Of a stretch of 64,000 bases of DNA, positions 18,322 through 27,895 are shown piece after piece (position 1 is the first letter of the stretch; every line of letters starts with the position of its first letter). The notes beneath the pieces were generated by a model that was not told the DNA's origin, ran no database searches, and saw only the letters and a program-made list of their open reading frames with translations. The DNA comes from CAVWSM01 sp963798505 (lineage in GTDB: Bacteria; Actinomycetota; Actinomycetes; Jiangellales; Jiangellaceae), in NCBI GenBank assembly GCA_963798505.1, contig CAWCTX010000005.1:248001-312000 (forward strand), in the 5' to 3' direction. The position numbers and the translations under genes were made by a program.

Positions 18322-19362
18322 TCAGGAGACGGCGACACTCCCGCTCGCGGGCAGCAAGGCGATCCAGGTCCGGCCCGGTGCAAGAGCGATGGGCGCTCCC
18401 TCCGGAGTCGTGAGTGCCAGCGGCTCGTTCGATGCGCCCTTGTGCCACACGGCCGGGATCGCCGTGCCGTTCGTGAGCAAGGTCGCCTCACCGTTGCCGG
18501 TGAGCACGACCTCCGGGACGGGTGAGCCCGCCGCGTCTCGCTGTCCGGTGTCGCGAAGGGTCACCCGCATGACGAGCAGGTTCGTCGCCGCGAAGCGGTC
18601 TCCGTCTGGGTCGCCGTCACGCAGCCATCCGAGACCCGCAGCGTAGGTCCACCGCGTGCGCCCGCTCGGCCAACGCACCTCGGCGGCCGATGCAGGCGTT
18701 CCCATGGTTGCGGGTGAGGTCGTCGCCCATGGCAGGTATGGCTGCCCGGGTGCCGCTAGTCCGCCGAGTGCCGCACGCGTCTCGGCGAGCGACACCAGCA
18801 CGTTGTACGGCGCCCTCCGCCCACGGTCGCGCGCGTACCCCGCCCCGCCGTCGAGGACCTGCGTCCCGGCGCCCCGCAGCACCTGGAGGGTGGCGCCGCT
18901 GCCGCCCGAGGCGACGAGCACACCGTTGGCGGGTGCGACGACGGACAGATCGCTGGTGCGTACGGATCGCACCGGCCCCACGGCTTGCGGGTCGGTGGAC
19001 TGGAAGAACACCGCCAACCGGGTCAGGCCGCCCTCGACCGGCTCCTGAACGACGAGGTCCGCGCTCCCGAGCCCGACCTGAGGGCGGCCCGGCGACGTGT
19101 CATCGACCTTGGCGACGAGCACGCTGCGGGTCTGCTCGAGTCCCTGCGACGGGAGCCCGGTGAGCGGCCACACCGGTGGGGGCGGGGGCGGCGGTGGGGG
19201 AGGTGCGGGCGGCAGTGTGGGTGCCGGGACCGCGGGCACAGTCGGACTCCCGCCGGCATCGACACGGGCATCACGGGGTTCGTCGTCTGCTCCGCCGCAG
19301 GATGCGACGAACAGCAACGACAGCGAAGCCGCGATGACAACAGCCCGCCGGCGAACACTCAC
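18322..19362 (-). CDS. DUF3048 (YerB-like) lipoprotein
   Basis: This 346-residue exported protein starts at a GTG preceded by AAGGAGT. The signal peptide ends in lipobox LLFVASC with Cys22. A Pro-rich linker (residues about 45-63, with a run of ten or more prolines) links the lipid anchor to the DUF3048 domain. That domain has VWPLTGLPSQG, VGPVRSVRTSDLSVVAPANG and ASGGSGATLQVLRGAG. Domain residues such as AVWHKGASNEPLALTTPEG near the C-terminus are typical. The function of DUF3048 is unknown; cell-surface location is inferred. Confidence 0.88.
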   Translation of the reverse strand: MSVRRRAVVIAASLSLLFVASCGGADDEPRDARVDAGGSPTVPAVPAPTLPPAPPPPPPPPPPVWPLTGLPSQGLEQTRSVLVAKVDDTSPGRPQVGLGSADLVVQEPVEGGLTRLAVFFQSTDPQAVGPVRSVRTSDLSVVAPANGVLVASGGSGATLQVLRGAGTQVLDGGAGYARDRGRRAPYNVLVSLAETRAALGGLAAPGQPYLPWATTSPATMGTPASAAEVRWPSGRTRWTYAAGLGWLRDGDPDGDRFAATNLLVMRVTLRDTGQRDAAGSPVPEVVLTGNGEATLLTNGTAIPAVWHKGASNEPLALTTPEGAPIALAPGRTWIALLPASGSVAVS

Positions 19363-19599
19363 GCTGACTCCTTCCGCTCAGTTCCCGAAGGTTAGTGCCC
19401 CGTCAACCGGCATTCGCCCTGTTGCGCGACGGCCAGGCGGCGACCGGCGGCGTTCTCGTCGGCCCGGATAGCTCCGCTATCAGGGCCTCCTCGGCCTTGC
19501 CAGTCATCCACCTGGACGCCGCTCACGACGGGCAACGCCGGTTGACGGGGCTAGCGGCCCGCTCAGGGGCGGCCGAAGCTTCTGGGAGGATGGTCGCCC

Positions 19600-20796
19600 G
19601 TGGAGTACTTGATCCTGGGCATCGTCCTCGCAGTCGTGATCGTTGTCGGCATCGCGGCGTTCGTCGTACCAAGGCGGCGACGCGCCCCCGAGCCCCCGGC
19701 GGCCCGACCAGGTGTCGACTACGCGCCGGGAGTCGGTGACGACGCTGCGCCGCCGGTCGACGCGCAGAAGCGCCCGCTCGACACGGTCACGCTGCCCGAG
19801 CAGGCGGCGCCGGAGCCGGCTACCGCCGAGGTGCCGGTCGAGGAGATCCCCGAGCTGCCGGAGGTGGAGCGGCCCGCGCCCGCCGCCGGACGGCTCATCC
19901 GGCTGCGCTCCCGGCTGTCCCGCTCCCAGGGCACCCTCGGCAAGGGACTGCTCGGCCTGCTCTCCCGCGACACGATCGACGACGAGACGTGGGAGGAGAT
20001 CGAGGACACGCTGCTTACCGCCGACCTCGGCGTCCGACCCACGCAGGAGCTGGTCGAGCGGCTGCGCTCCCGGGTGCGCGTCGAGGGGATGCGCTCGCCG
20101 GAGCAGGCACGCGCCGTGCTGCGCGAAGAGCTGATTGCGCTGGTCGGTCCTGACATGAACCGCACGCTGGCCGTCGATCGGAAGGGCGAGCTCCCAGCGG
20201 TCGTACTCGTCGTCGGGGTCAACGGCACCGGCAAGACGACGACGGTCGGCAAGCTCGCCCGGGTGCTCGTCGCTGAGGACCGGGACGTCCTGCTGGGTGC
20301 GGCCGACACCTTCCGGGCCGCCGCCGCCGACCAGCTACAGACCTGGGGAGAGCGCGTCGGCGTGCCCACCGTCCGCGGCCCCGAGGGCGGTGACCCCGCC
20401 AGTGTCGCGTTCGACGCCGTGAAGACCGGGATCGAGGCCGGTGTCGACGTCGTACTCGTCGACACGGCCGGGCGACTGCAGACCAAGGTCGGCCTCATGG
20501 ACGAGCTCGGCAAGGTCAAGCGCGTGGTCGAGAAGCACGGTCCGGTCGACGAGGTGCTGCTCGTTATCGACGCCACGACCGGCCAGAACGGCATGCAGCA
20601 GGCGCGGGTGTTCTCCGAAGTCGTCGACGTCACCGGCATCGCCCTCACCAAGCTCGACGGCACGGCCAAGGGCGGCATCGTCGTGGCGGTGCAGCGCGAG
20701 CTCGGCGTCCCGGTCAAGCTGGTCGGCCTGGGGGAGGGCCCGGACGACCTCGCGCCCTTCGACCCGGAGGCATTCGTCGACGGCATCCTGGGCTGA
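19600..20796 (+). CDS. ftsY: Signal recognition particle receptor FtsY
   Basis: This 398-residue SRP GTPase begins VEYLILGIVLAVVIVVGIAA, a membrane helix found in many actinobacterial FtsY proteins, followed by an acidic/Pro linker. The NG domain includes GLLGLLSRDTIDDETWEEIE, the P-loop GVNGTGKTTTVGK (about residues 207-219), ADTFRAAAADQLQTW, LVDTAGRLQTK and TKLDGTAKGG. It binds Ffh-ribosome complexes at the membrane. The partner gene ffh is 4.3 kb downstream on the same strand. The frame is intact. Confidence 0.96.
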   Translation: MEYLILGIVLAVVIVVGIAAFVVPRRRRAPEPPAARPGVDYAPGVGDDAAPPVDAQKRPLDTVTLPEQAAPEPATAEVPVEEIPELPEVERPAPAAGRLIRLRSRLSRSQGTLGKGLLGLLSRDTIDDETWEEIEDTLLTADLGVRPTQELVERLRSRVRVEGMRSPEQARAVLREELIALVGPDMNRTLAVDRKGELPAVVLVVGVNGTGKTTTVGKLARVLVAEDRDVLLGAADTFRAAAADQLQTWGERVGVPTVRGPEGGDPASVAFDAVKTGIEAGVDVVLVDTAGRLQTKVGLMDELGKVKRVVEKHGPVDEVLLVIDATTGQNGMQQARVFSEVVDVTGIALTKLDGTAKGGIVVAVQRELGVPVKLVGLGEGPDDLAPFDPEAFVDGILG

Positions 20797-20831
20797 CTCG
20801 GGCCGCTCGTCCGACCGCGTTCACACAGCCG

Positions 20832-20867
20832 TAACACGACGCAGGCAACGTCAACACGGCAGAAACA
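20832..20867 (+). promoter_or_regulatory. Candidate GlnR-like nitrogen-control site upstream of amtB
   Basis: GTAAC at 20832-20836 is followed by TCAAC-N6-GAAAC at 20852-20867. The GlnR consensus in actinobacteria is built from GTnAC-N6-GAAAC half-site pairs. The second pair fits closely and the first only partly. The position, about 125 bases before amtB, is typical. The tract also shows an 11-base periodic AACACGG pattern, so another OmpR-type regulator such as PhoP cannot be excluded. Confidence 0.4.
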
Positions 20868-20990
20868 CGGCGGACGACCGCGCGCAACAGCCAGGAGTGA
20901 GAGTCGCCTCAACGTAACCGGAGGCGGCGACCAACCCGGCACCGATGTCGCGCGGTAGCCGACCTCCCAGACCTCCAAGGGAGTCTGCGA

Positions 20991-22397
20991 ATGCCTGAGC
21001 TAAGCGCGGGCGATACAGCCTGGGTGCTTACGAGTGCCGCACTCGTCCTGCTCATGACGCCCGGTTTGGCCTTCTTCTACGGCGGCATGGTGCGGGCAAA
21101 GAGTGTCCTCAACATGCTCATGATGAGCTTCATCACGATCGGGATAGTGACCATCCTCTGGGTGCTGTTCGGCTTCTCGGTCGCCTTCGGCGACGACGGC
21201 AACGCCTTCTGGGGCGGCCTGTCGCTTGCGGGGCTGCAGGACGCGGTCGGGGCAGCTCACGCTCAACGGCGGCGTCTATCCGATCCCCATGCTCGTGTTC
21301 GCCATGTTCCAGCTGATGTTCGCCATCATCACTCCTGCGCTCATCAGCGGTGCGGTCGCCGACCGTGACAAAGTTCATGTCGTGGGGAGTGTTCGTGGCC
21401 ATCTGGGTCACGCTGGTCTACTTCCCGGTCGCCCACTGGGTCTTCGACTTCGGCAGCGAGGAGCTCGGCGGCAGCGGCGACGGTCTGCTGGCCGGACGTC
21501 GGCGTGCTCGACTTCGCCGGTGGCACGGCGGTCCACATCAACGCAGGCGCCGCGGGTCTCGCGCTGGCGATCGTGCTGGGTAAGCGGCCGGCTGGCGCAG
21601 GGACCCGATGCGGCCGCACAACTTGCCGCTCGTGATGATCGGTGCGGGCCTGCTGTGGTTCGGTTGGTTCGGCTTCAACGCCGGGTCTGCGCTCAGTGCT
21701 GGCGAGCTCGCCGGTGTCGCGTTCACCAACACCAGGTCGCGACGGCCTCGGCGGTCATCGGCTGGCTCATCATCGAGCGGCTGCGCGACGGTCGCCCGAC
21801 GAGCCTGGGCGCCGCCTCCGGTGCGGTGGCCGGTCTGGTGGCCGTCACTCCGGCCTGTGCGTTCATCGCCCCTGGGCGGCGATCGTGCTGGGCCTGCTCG
21901 CGGGTGGGATCTGCGCGCTGGCCGTCAGCATCAAGTTCCGGCTGGGCTTCGACGACTCGCTCGACGTCGTCGCCGTCCACCTGTTCGGCGGCATCGTCGG
22001 CTGCCTGTTCATCGGCTTCTTCGGCACCACAGCCGTCAACGAGTTCGGCCGCGACGGGCTGTTCTACGGCGGCGGCCTTGAGTCTGCTGGCCGACCAGGC
22101 CACGGGCGCCGGCGTTGTCCTGGCGTACTCCTTCATCGTCACTACGATCATCGGCCTGGCGATCAAGTACACCATCGGCTTCCGGGCGTCGACCGAGGCC
22201 GAGGTCAGCGGCATCGACCTCGCCGAGCACGCGGAGACGGGCTACGACTTCACGTCCATCGGCACCGGCAGCAGCCGTCCGCAGCACGTGGCGGCCGCCG
22301 CGCAGCCGGTGGCCGCGGATGAGCCTGAGCCCGCCCGGCCTCATCGGCCCAGACCGCGGACGAGTCCGCGTCCTCAGAGAGGAGCATCAACGCATGA
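20991..22397 (+). CDS. amtB: Ammonium transporter AmtB, multiply frameshifted
   Basis: This is a membrane channel for ammonium, about 468 residues once repaired. The start MPELSAGDTAWVLTSAALVL and the block LAFFYGGMVRAKSVLNMLMM are clean. Further blocks, each in its own frame, follow in order: YPIPMLVFAMFQLMFAIITP, FMSWGVFVAIWVTLVYFPVA, VHINAGAAGLALAIVLGKRP, LWFGWFGFNAGSALSAGELA, VAVHLFGGIVGCLFIGFFGT and FIVTTIIGLAIKYTIGFR. About eight indels lie between 21240 and 22345. After the last shift the protein ends ESASSERSINA at a TGA (22395-22397) overlapping the glnB ATG, supporting operon coupling. AmtB is blocked by the PII protein encoded next door. Confidence 0.88.
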
Positions 22398-22732
22398 AAC
22401 TCGTCACCGCAGTCATCAAGCCCTACAAGCTCGACGACGTCCGGTCGGCTCTCGAGACCTTCGGGGTGCACGGCATGACGGTCAGCGAGGCGAGCGGCTA
22501 CGGCCGGCAGAAGGGGCACACCGAGGTCTACCGCGGCGCGGAGTACAAGGTGGATCTCGTACCCAAGGTCCGTCTGGAAGTGCTCGTCGACGACCCAGAC
22601 GCCGATGACGTCCTGGACGTGATCTGCAAGGCGGCCCAGAGCGGACGCATCGGCGACGGCAAGGTGTGGGTCACACCCGTAGAGACCGTGGTTCGCGTCC
22701 GGACTGGCGAGCGCGGCCCCGACGCCCTGTGA
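22394..22732 (+). CDS. glnB: Nitrogen regulatory protein PII
   Basis: This is a 112-residue PII protein, intact. It begins MKLVTAVIKPYKLDDVRSAL. The T-loop GYGRQKGHTEVYRGAEYKVD contains Tyr51, the residue modified in PII proteins (adenylylated in several actinobacteria). The C-terminal signature GKVWVTPVETVVRVRTGERG is complete. The ATG overlaps the amtB stop and the TGA overlaps the GTG of glnD, so all three are coupled. It senses 2-oxoglutarate and ATP/ADP and gates AmtB. It may equally be named glnK because of the amtB linkage. Confidence 0.95.
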   Translation: MKLVTAVIKPYKLDDVRSALETFGVHGMTVSEASGYGRQKGHTEVYRGAEYKVDLVPKVRLEVLVDDPDADDVLDVICKAAQSGRIGDGKVWVTPVETVVRVRTGERGPDAL

Positions 22733-25066
22733 GCCGACGCCATCAGGTCGCGCCCGTTCCCCCATCAGGGAGCGGGCGCGACGCGTCCGCGCGCTTTCTC
22801 GCTGCGCGGGATGCGGTTGTCGAGGCCAATGGCCTGACCGCGGTGCAGCGCCGGCGCGCGCTGTCCGACCTCGCCGACTCGTGGCTAGGCGGGCTATTGG
22901 GCGAGACGTCCGGAGTGGCGTTGGTGGCGATCGGTGGGTACGGCCGTCGGGAGCTGCTGCCCGGCAGCGACCTCGACGTGTTGCTGCTGCACACGGATGA
23001 GACAGAAAGGCGTCGAGGGGCTCGCCGAGCGAGTCTTCTACCCCGTCTGGGACAGCAAGATCCCGCTCGACCATGCCGTCCGTACGACACAGGAGGCGCG
23101 GGCCGTCGCGGCCGAAGACCTCAAGGCGATGCTCGGCCTGCTCGATGCGCGTCACATCGCCGGCGACCCGGCACTGACCGAGGGTCTGCGCGCGTCCGTG
23201 CTCGCCGACTGGCGGCAGCAGGCACGGCGGCGGCTGCCCGACCTCGCCGCGCTGTGCCGCGAGCGGGAGCGACGCATCGGCGAGCTGGCCTACCTGCTCG
23301 AGCCCGATCTTGTCGACGCCTACGGCGGCCTGCGCGACCTGCTGGCGCTGCGCGCGGTGTCGGCGTCGTGGCTCGCCGAGCGGCGCAACACGCGCGGCCT
23401 CGAGGAGGCGCGCGAGTGGCTGCTCACGGTGCGCGACGCGCTGCACCTGTCCACCGGACGCCGCGCCGACCGGCTGGTTCTGCAGGAGCAGGACGCCGTC
23501 GCCGCCCGCCTCGGGCTGCTCGACGGCGACGCGCTGCTGCGCCGCGTGTCGGAGGCAGGCCGTGTCGTGGCGTACGCCTCGGATGTGACCTGGCGCGACG
23601 TGAACCGTACGACGCGACGCCGCGGCAGGGGTCAGGCGCTGCGCCACCCACTCGCCGATGGCGTCGTCGTGCAGGACGGCGAGGTCGTGCTCGCCATGGG
23701 CGCCCGACCCGACCGCGACCCCGTGCTGCCGCTGCGTGCGGCGGCCGCGGCGGCGCAGGCCGGGCTCCCGCTGGCTCCGCATACGGTGGCCAGGCTGGCA
23801 GCGGAATCGCCGGCGCTCCCCGTGCCGTGGCCGGCTTCGGCGCGCGCGGCGCTCATCGCGCTGCTCGGCGCCGGCAACTCGGCGGTGCCGGTGTGGGAGG
23901 CGCTGGACGCCGTCGGTCTGGTGGTGCGCTGGCTGCCGGCCTGGGAGTCCATCCGGTTCCGGCCGCAGCGGACCGCGATCCACCGGCACACTGTCGACCG
24001 GCACTGCCTGCAGGCCGCCGTGGAGGCCGCGGCGTTGACCCGGCAGGTCAGCCGGCCCGACCTGCTCCTGGTGGCGGCACTGCTGCACGACCTGGGCAAG
24101 GGCGCACCGGGCGACCACAGCGAAACCGGTGCCGTCCTCGCCCGGGACGCTGCTGTCCGCATGGGCTTTCCCGACGAGGACGTCGCCGTTATCACCGCGC
24201 TTGTGCGCCACCACCTGCTGCTCCCGGAGGCGGCGACGCGGCGGGACCTGGACGACCCCACGACCATCGCCTCGGTCGCCGGCGAGGTGGGCACCCGCGA
24301 GGTGCTCGACCTGCTCGCGACGCTGACCGAGGCCGATGCCACTGCTGCCGGGCCCCTGGCCTGGACGCCGTGGCGTCGGTCGCTCATCGGAGACCTGGTT
24401 TTCCGGGTCAGGGAGGTGCTCGGCGGGGCGGGCGTGCCGCAACCGGCCCGGCTCGAGGCCTGGCAGCGGGACCTCGCCCGGGACGGGCGACTTGCCGTCG
24501 AGATCACCGACGACGGGACGACGGTCACCGTCGTCGCCCCCGACCGGACGGGTCTGCTGGCCGCCGTCGCCGGGGTGCTGGCGCTGCACCGCCTGAATGT
24601 CCGCTCGGCCGCTGTGCACACCGAGGGCGAAGCCGCGGTCCAGGTGCTCCGGGTCGAACCCTCCTATGCCGGCCCGCCCCCGCGCGAGGTGCTCCGCGAC
24701 GACGTCAAGCGCGCCCTGCAAGGCACCCTTGACGTCGAGGCCCGCCTGCTCTCCCGCAGGCAGGCCTGGCAGCCGCCGGCGGTCCCGGTGCCGCCGGCGC
24801 AGGTCAGCGTGCTGCCGGACGCCTCCGCGGACGCCGTGGTCATCGAGGTCCGCGCTCACGACGTGCCTGGCCTGCTGCACCGGCTCGCCGAGGCACTGGC
24901 CTCGTGCGACGTCGCCGTACGGTCCGCGGTCGTGGGCACCCTCGGCGCCGAGGCCGTCGACGTGTTCTATCTGGTCACCGGCGAGGGCGCGTCGCTCGAC
25001 GACGCCACCACCGAGAAGGCGCTCGCCGCCCTCCGCGCGTCGCTGGCCGACCTCGCCCCCGACTGA
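22729..25066 (+). CDS. glnD: PII nucleotidyltransferase / GlnD family (one frameshift)
   Basis: This is an approximately 778-residue PII-modifying enzyme. It starts at a GTG overlapping the glnB stop. The nucleotidyltransferase motif GGYGRRELLPGSDLDVLLLH is intact; an extra base near 23005 then shifts the frame, and the protein continues KGVEGLAERVFYPVWDSKIP. The HD domain is visible (HRHTVDRHCLQAAVEA, LLVAALLHDLGKG and VRHHLLLPEAATRRDLDDPT). Two C-terminal ACT domains follow (VTVVAPDRTGLLAAVAGVLA and VIEVRAHDVPGLLHRLAEAL). In actinobacteria such enzymes add AMP rather than UMP to PII. The context amtB-glnB-glnD is diagnostic. Confidence 0.94.
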
Positions 25067-25128
25067 CCGGGCGCCTCGTTGGTTACCCTGGACGGGTCCC
25101 TGCGACCACCCATCTTCGAAGGACGTCC

Positions 25129-26707
25129 GTGTTCGCCACCCTGTCCGACCGCCTTGCCGCCACGTTCAAGGGTCTGCGCAGCAAGGGCCGGCTTTCCGAC
25201 GCCGACATCGACGCCACCGCGCGGGAGATCCGGGTCGCGCTGCTCGAGGCTGACGTCGCGCTGCCCGTCGTCAAGGACTTCATCGCGGCCATCCGCGAGC
25301 GGGCCAAGGCCGCCGAGCTGTCCCGCGCGCTCGACCCGGGCCAGCAGATCATCAAGATCGTCAACGAGGAGCTCATCCGCATCCTCGGCGGCGAGACGCG
25401 GCGGGTGCGGTTCGCCAAGACCCCACCGACGGTGATCATGCTCGCCGGTCTGCAGGGCTCCGGAAAGACGACCCTCGCCGGCAAGCTGGCCCGCTGGCTG
25501 AAGAGCCAGGGTCACCAGCCGCTGCTCGTGGCGGCCGACCTGCAGCGTCCCAACGCTGTCGACCAGCTCAAGATCGTCGGCGAGCGGGCCGGTGTCGCGG
25601 TGTTCGCCCCCCAGCCGGGCAACGGCGTGGGCGACCCGGTCGAGGTCGCGCGCCAGTCGTTGGCGCATGCCCGCCAGAAGCTCTATGACGTCATCGTCGT
25701 CGACACCGCCGGCCGCCTCGGCGTCGACACCGAGATGATGAAGCAGGCCGCCGACATCAAGGCGGCGGTCAAGCCCGACGAGACCCTGTTCGTCGTCGAC
25801 GCGATGATCGGCCAGGACGCGGTGACCACGGCGCTGGCGTTCCTCGACGGCGTCGGCTTCGACGGCGTGGTGCTCACCAAGCTCGACGGCGACGCGCGCG
25901 GCGGCGCGGCGCTGTCCGTGCGCAGCGTCACCGGGCGTCCGGTGATGTTCGCCTCCAACGGCGAGAAGCTCGACGACTTCGACGTCTTCCACCCCGAGCG
26001 CATGGCCTCGCGCATCCTCGGCATGGGCGACATGCTCACCCTGATCGAGCAGGCCGAGAAGGCGTTCGACCAGGAGGAGGCCGCCGAGATGGCGGCCAAG
26101 CTGCAGCGCGGCACCGACTTCACGCTCGATGACCTGCTCGCCCAGCTGCAGGCCGTACGTCGCATGGGCTCGTTCGGCAAGATCCTCGGGATGCTGCCCG
26201 GCGCCGGGCAGTTCCGCGATGCCATCGACAACCTCGACGAGCGTGAGGTCGACCGCTTCGAAGCCATGATCCGCTCGATGACGCCCGCCGAGCGCGAGAA
26301 CCCAAAGATCATCAACGGTTCCCGGCGGGTCCGCATCGCCCGCGGCTCCGGCATGCAGGTGTCCGACGTCAACGGCCTCGTCGACCGGTTCTTCATGGCC
26401 CGCGACATGATGAGCCGCGCCGCGCGCGGCGGCGGGTTCCCGGGGCATGCCCGGGATGCCGGGCGCTGGCGGCGCCCCGGGCGTGGGCTTCGGCAAGAAG
26501 AGCAAGGGCAGGCAGCCCAAACAGTCCAAGCACAAGGGCTCCCGGTCGGGCAACCCGGCCAAGCGGGCCGCCGATCAGGCCGCCATCGCCGCCCGCGGCG
26601 CGGCGCCCGAGGCGGGATCGGTGCCGTCGGCGTTCGGCGGTGCGGCCGACGGCGACTTCCAGCTGCCCGACGAGCTCAAGGACCTGCTCGGCCCGGGCGG
26701 CAAGTGA
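25129..26707 (+). CDS. ffh: Signal recognition particle protein Ffh (one frameshift near the 3' end)
   Basis: This 525-residue (repaired) SRP54 GTPase starts at a GTG and reads FATLSDRLAATFKGLRSKGR. The G domain has GLQGSGKTTLAGK (about residues 108-120), AADLQRPNAVDQL, VVDTAGRLGVD and TKLDGDARGG. The Met-rich M domain includes QLQAVRRMGSFGKILGMLPG and the RNA-binding SRRVRIARGSGMQV. An extra base near 26445 separates RGGGFPG from MPGMPGAGGAPGVGFGKKSK. The tail is basic and then acidic (LPDELKDLLGPGGK). Without repair the upstream frame appears fused to the following amidohydrolase, which is an artefact. Confidence 0.95.
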
Positions 26708-27792
26708 GCGCGTCGACCGGTTCGGCGGCCGTGCATGTCCGCGGCGTCGTCCTGCCTGACGGCGAGCACCGCGACCTCTGGGTGCGGGACGGCCTCGTCA
26801 CCTACGAGCCGGTGCCCGGCGCCGAGACCGTCGCGACCGGCTGGATCGTGCCCGGTCTCGTCGACGCGCACTGCCACATCGGTCTCGACGCGGGCGGGGC
26901 GGTGTCCATCGACGAAGCGGAGCGGCAGGCGCTCTCCGACCGCGATGCCGGGGTGTTGCTGGTCCGCGACGCCGGGTCGCCGTCGGACACCCGCTGGGTC
27001 GACGACCGGGACGACCTCCCGCGCATCATCCGGGCCGGCCGCCATATCGCGCGGACCAAGCGCTACTTGCGCAACTACGGCTGGGAGATCGAGCCCGACG
27101 AGCTCGTGGCCTACGTGCAACAGGAGGCCCGCCGCGGCGACGGCTGGGTCAAGCTGGTCGGCGACTGGATCGACCGCGACCTCGGCGACCTGGGCCCCTG
27201 CTGGCCGCTCGACGCCCTCAAGCCGGCGATCGACGCCGCGCACGCGCTCGGTGCTCGGGTGACGGCACACGTCTTCGGCGAGCCGGCCCTGCCCGACCTG
27301 ATCGAGGCGGGCATCGACTGCCTCGAGCACGGCACCGGCCTCAACGACGACCTGCTCGACGCCATGGCCGACAAGGGTGTCGCGCTCGTGCCCACCCTCG
27401 TCAACATCGCCAACTTCCCCAAGTTCGCCGCACAGGGGGAGGACAAGTTCCCGTCCTACGCGGCGCACATGCGGGCACTGCACGCCCGGCGCTACGACAA
27501 CGTACGCGCCGCGCACGAGGCGGGTGTCGCCATCTTTGCCGGCACCGACGCCGGCGGCCAGCTCCCGCACGGTCTGCTGGCGCACGAGGTGGTCGAGCTC
27601 GCCAAGGCGGGACTCTCGCCGGCCGAGGCCCTGGCGGCCGGCTCGTGGGGTGCGCGCGCGTGGCTCGGCCGCCCCGGCCTCGGCGAGGGCGACCCGGCCG
27701 ACTTCGTGGTGCTCGACACCGACCCGCTCGCCGACCTGCGCACGCTGCTGCACCCGGCGAGGATCGTGCTGCGCGGCCGCGTCGTCGCCTGA
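26704..27792 (+). CDS. Amidohydrolase-superfamily metal-dependent hydrolase
   Basis: This 362-residue protein starts at a GTG overlapping the ffh stop (GTGA). The metal-binding motif VDAHCHIG places His56 and His58. Further ligands are suggested by WVKLVGDWIDRD (Lys), VTAHVFGEP (His), CLEHGTGLNDD (His) and IFAGTDAGGQLPHG (Asp). An N-terminal and C-terminal beta-sandwich (VVLPDGEHRDLWVRDGLV; ADFVVLDTDPLADL) completes the imidazolonepropionase/dipeptidase-like layout. The substrate is unknown. Coupling with ffh is conserved in related genomes as far as I recall, with no known functional link to protein targeting. Confidence 0.88.
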   Translation: MSASTGSAAVHVRGVVLPDGEHRDLWVRDGLVTYEPVPGAETVATGWIVPGLVDAHCHIGLDAGGAVSIDEAERQALSDRDAGVLLVRDAGSPSDTRWVDDRDDLPRIIRAGRHIARTKRYLRNYGWEIEPDELVAYVQQEARRGDGWVKLVGDWIDRDLGDLGPCWPLDALKPAIDAAHALGARVTAHVFGEPALPDLIEAGIDCLEHGTGLNDDLLDAMADKGVALVPTLVNIANFPKFAAQGEDKFPSYAAHMRALHARRYDNVRAAHEAGVAIFAGTDAGGQLPHGLLAHEVVELAKAGLSPAEALAAGSWGARAWLGRPGLGEGDPADFVVLDTDPLADLRTLLHPARIVLRGRVVA

Positions 27793-27815
27793 GCCCCGGC
27801 CGCGAATGACCACGA

Positions 27816-27876
27816 CCAGCATGCTTGCCCCCGCACCACCAGGCCTGTAGGCCTAGCGGGGCGGGGGCAATCCTGG
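27816..27876. repeat. Intergenic palindromic element, copy 1
   Basis: The arms TTGCCCCCGC (27825-27834) and GCGGGGGCAA (27861-27870) pair perfectly, and an outer CCAG/CTGG pair extends the stem. The apical region holds ACCACCAGGCCTGTAGGCCT. It shares this apex with the elements at 37387-37480 and 38744-38799. It lies between convergent genes and could act as a bidirectional terminator. No T-run follows. Confidence 0.7.
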
Positions 27877-27895
27877 CGGTGGCTCGAGCGCAGCC

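Noticed and set aside
19165..19215. G/C-rich tandem repeat (GGTGGGGGCGGGGG-like) as a regulatory structure
   Set aside because: It encodes the polyproline linker of the DUF3048 lipoprotein in frame, which explains the composition.
22250..24880. 876-residue open frame on the minus strand across glnB and glnD
   Set aside because: It is antisense to well-conserved genes, rich in Arg, Gly, His and Gln, and matches no family; long open antisense frames are common at this GC content.
24904..27792. Apparent 962-residue protein fusing Ffh to an amidohydrolase
   Set aside because: The fusion is produced by one extra base near 26445. The correct Ffh tail and its stop at 26705-26707 are present in the neighbouring frame.
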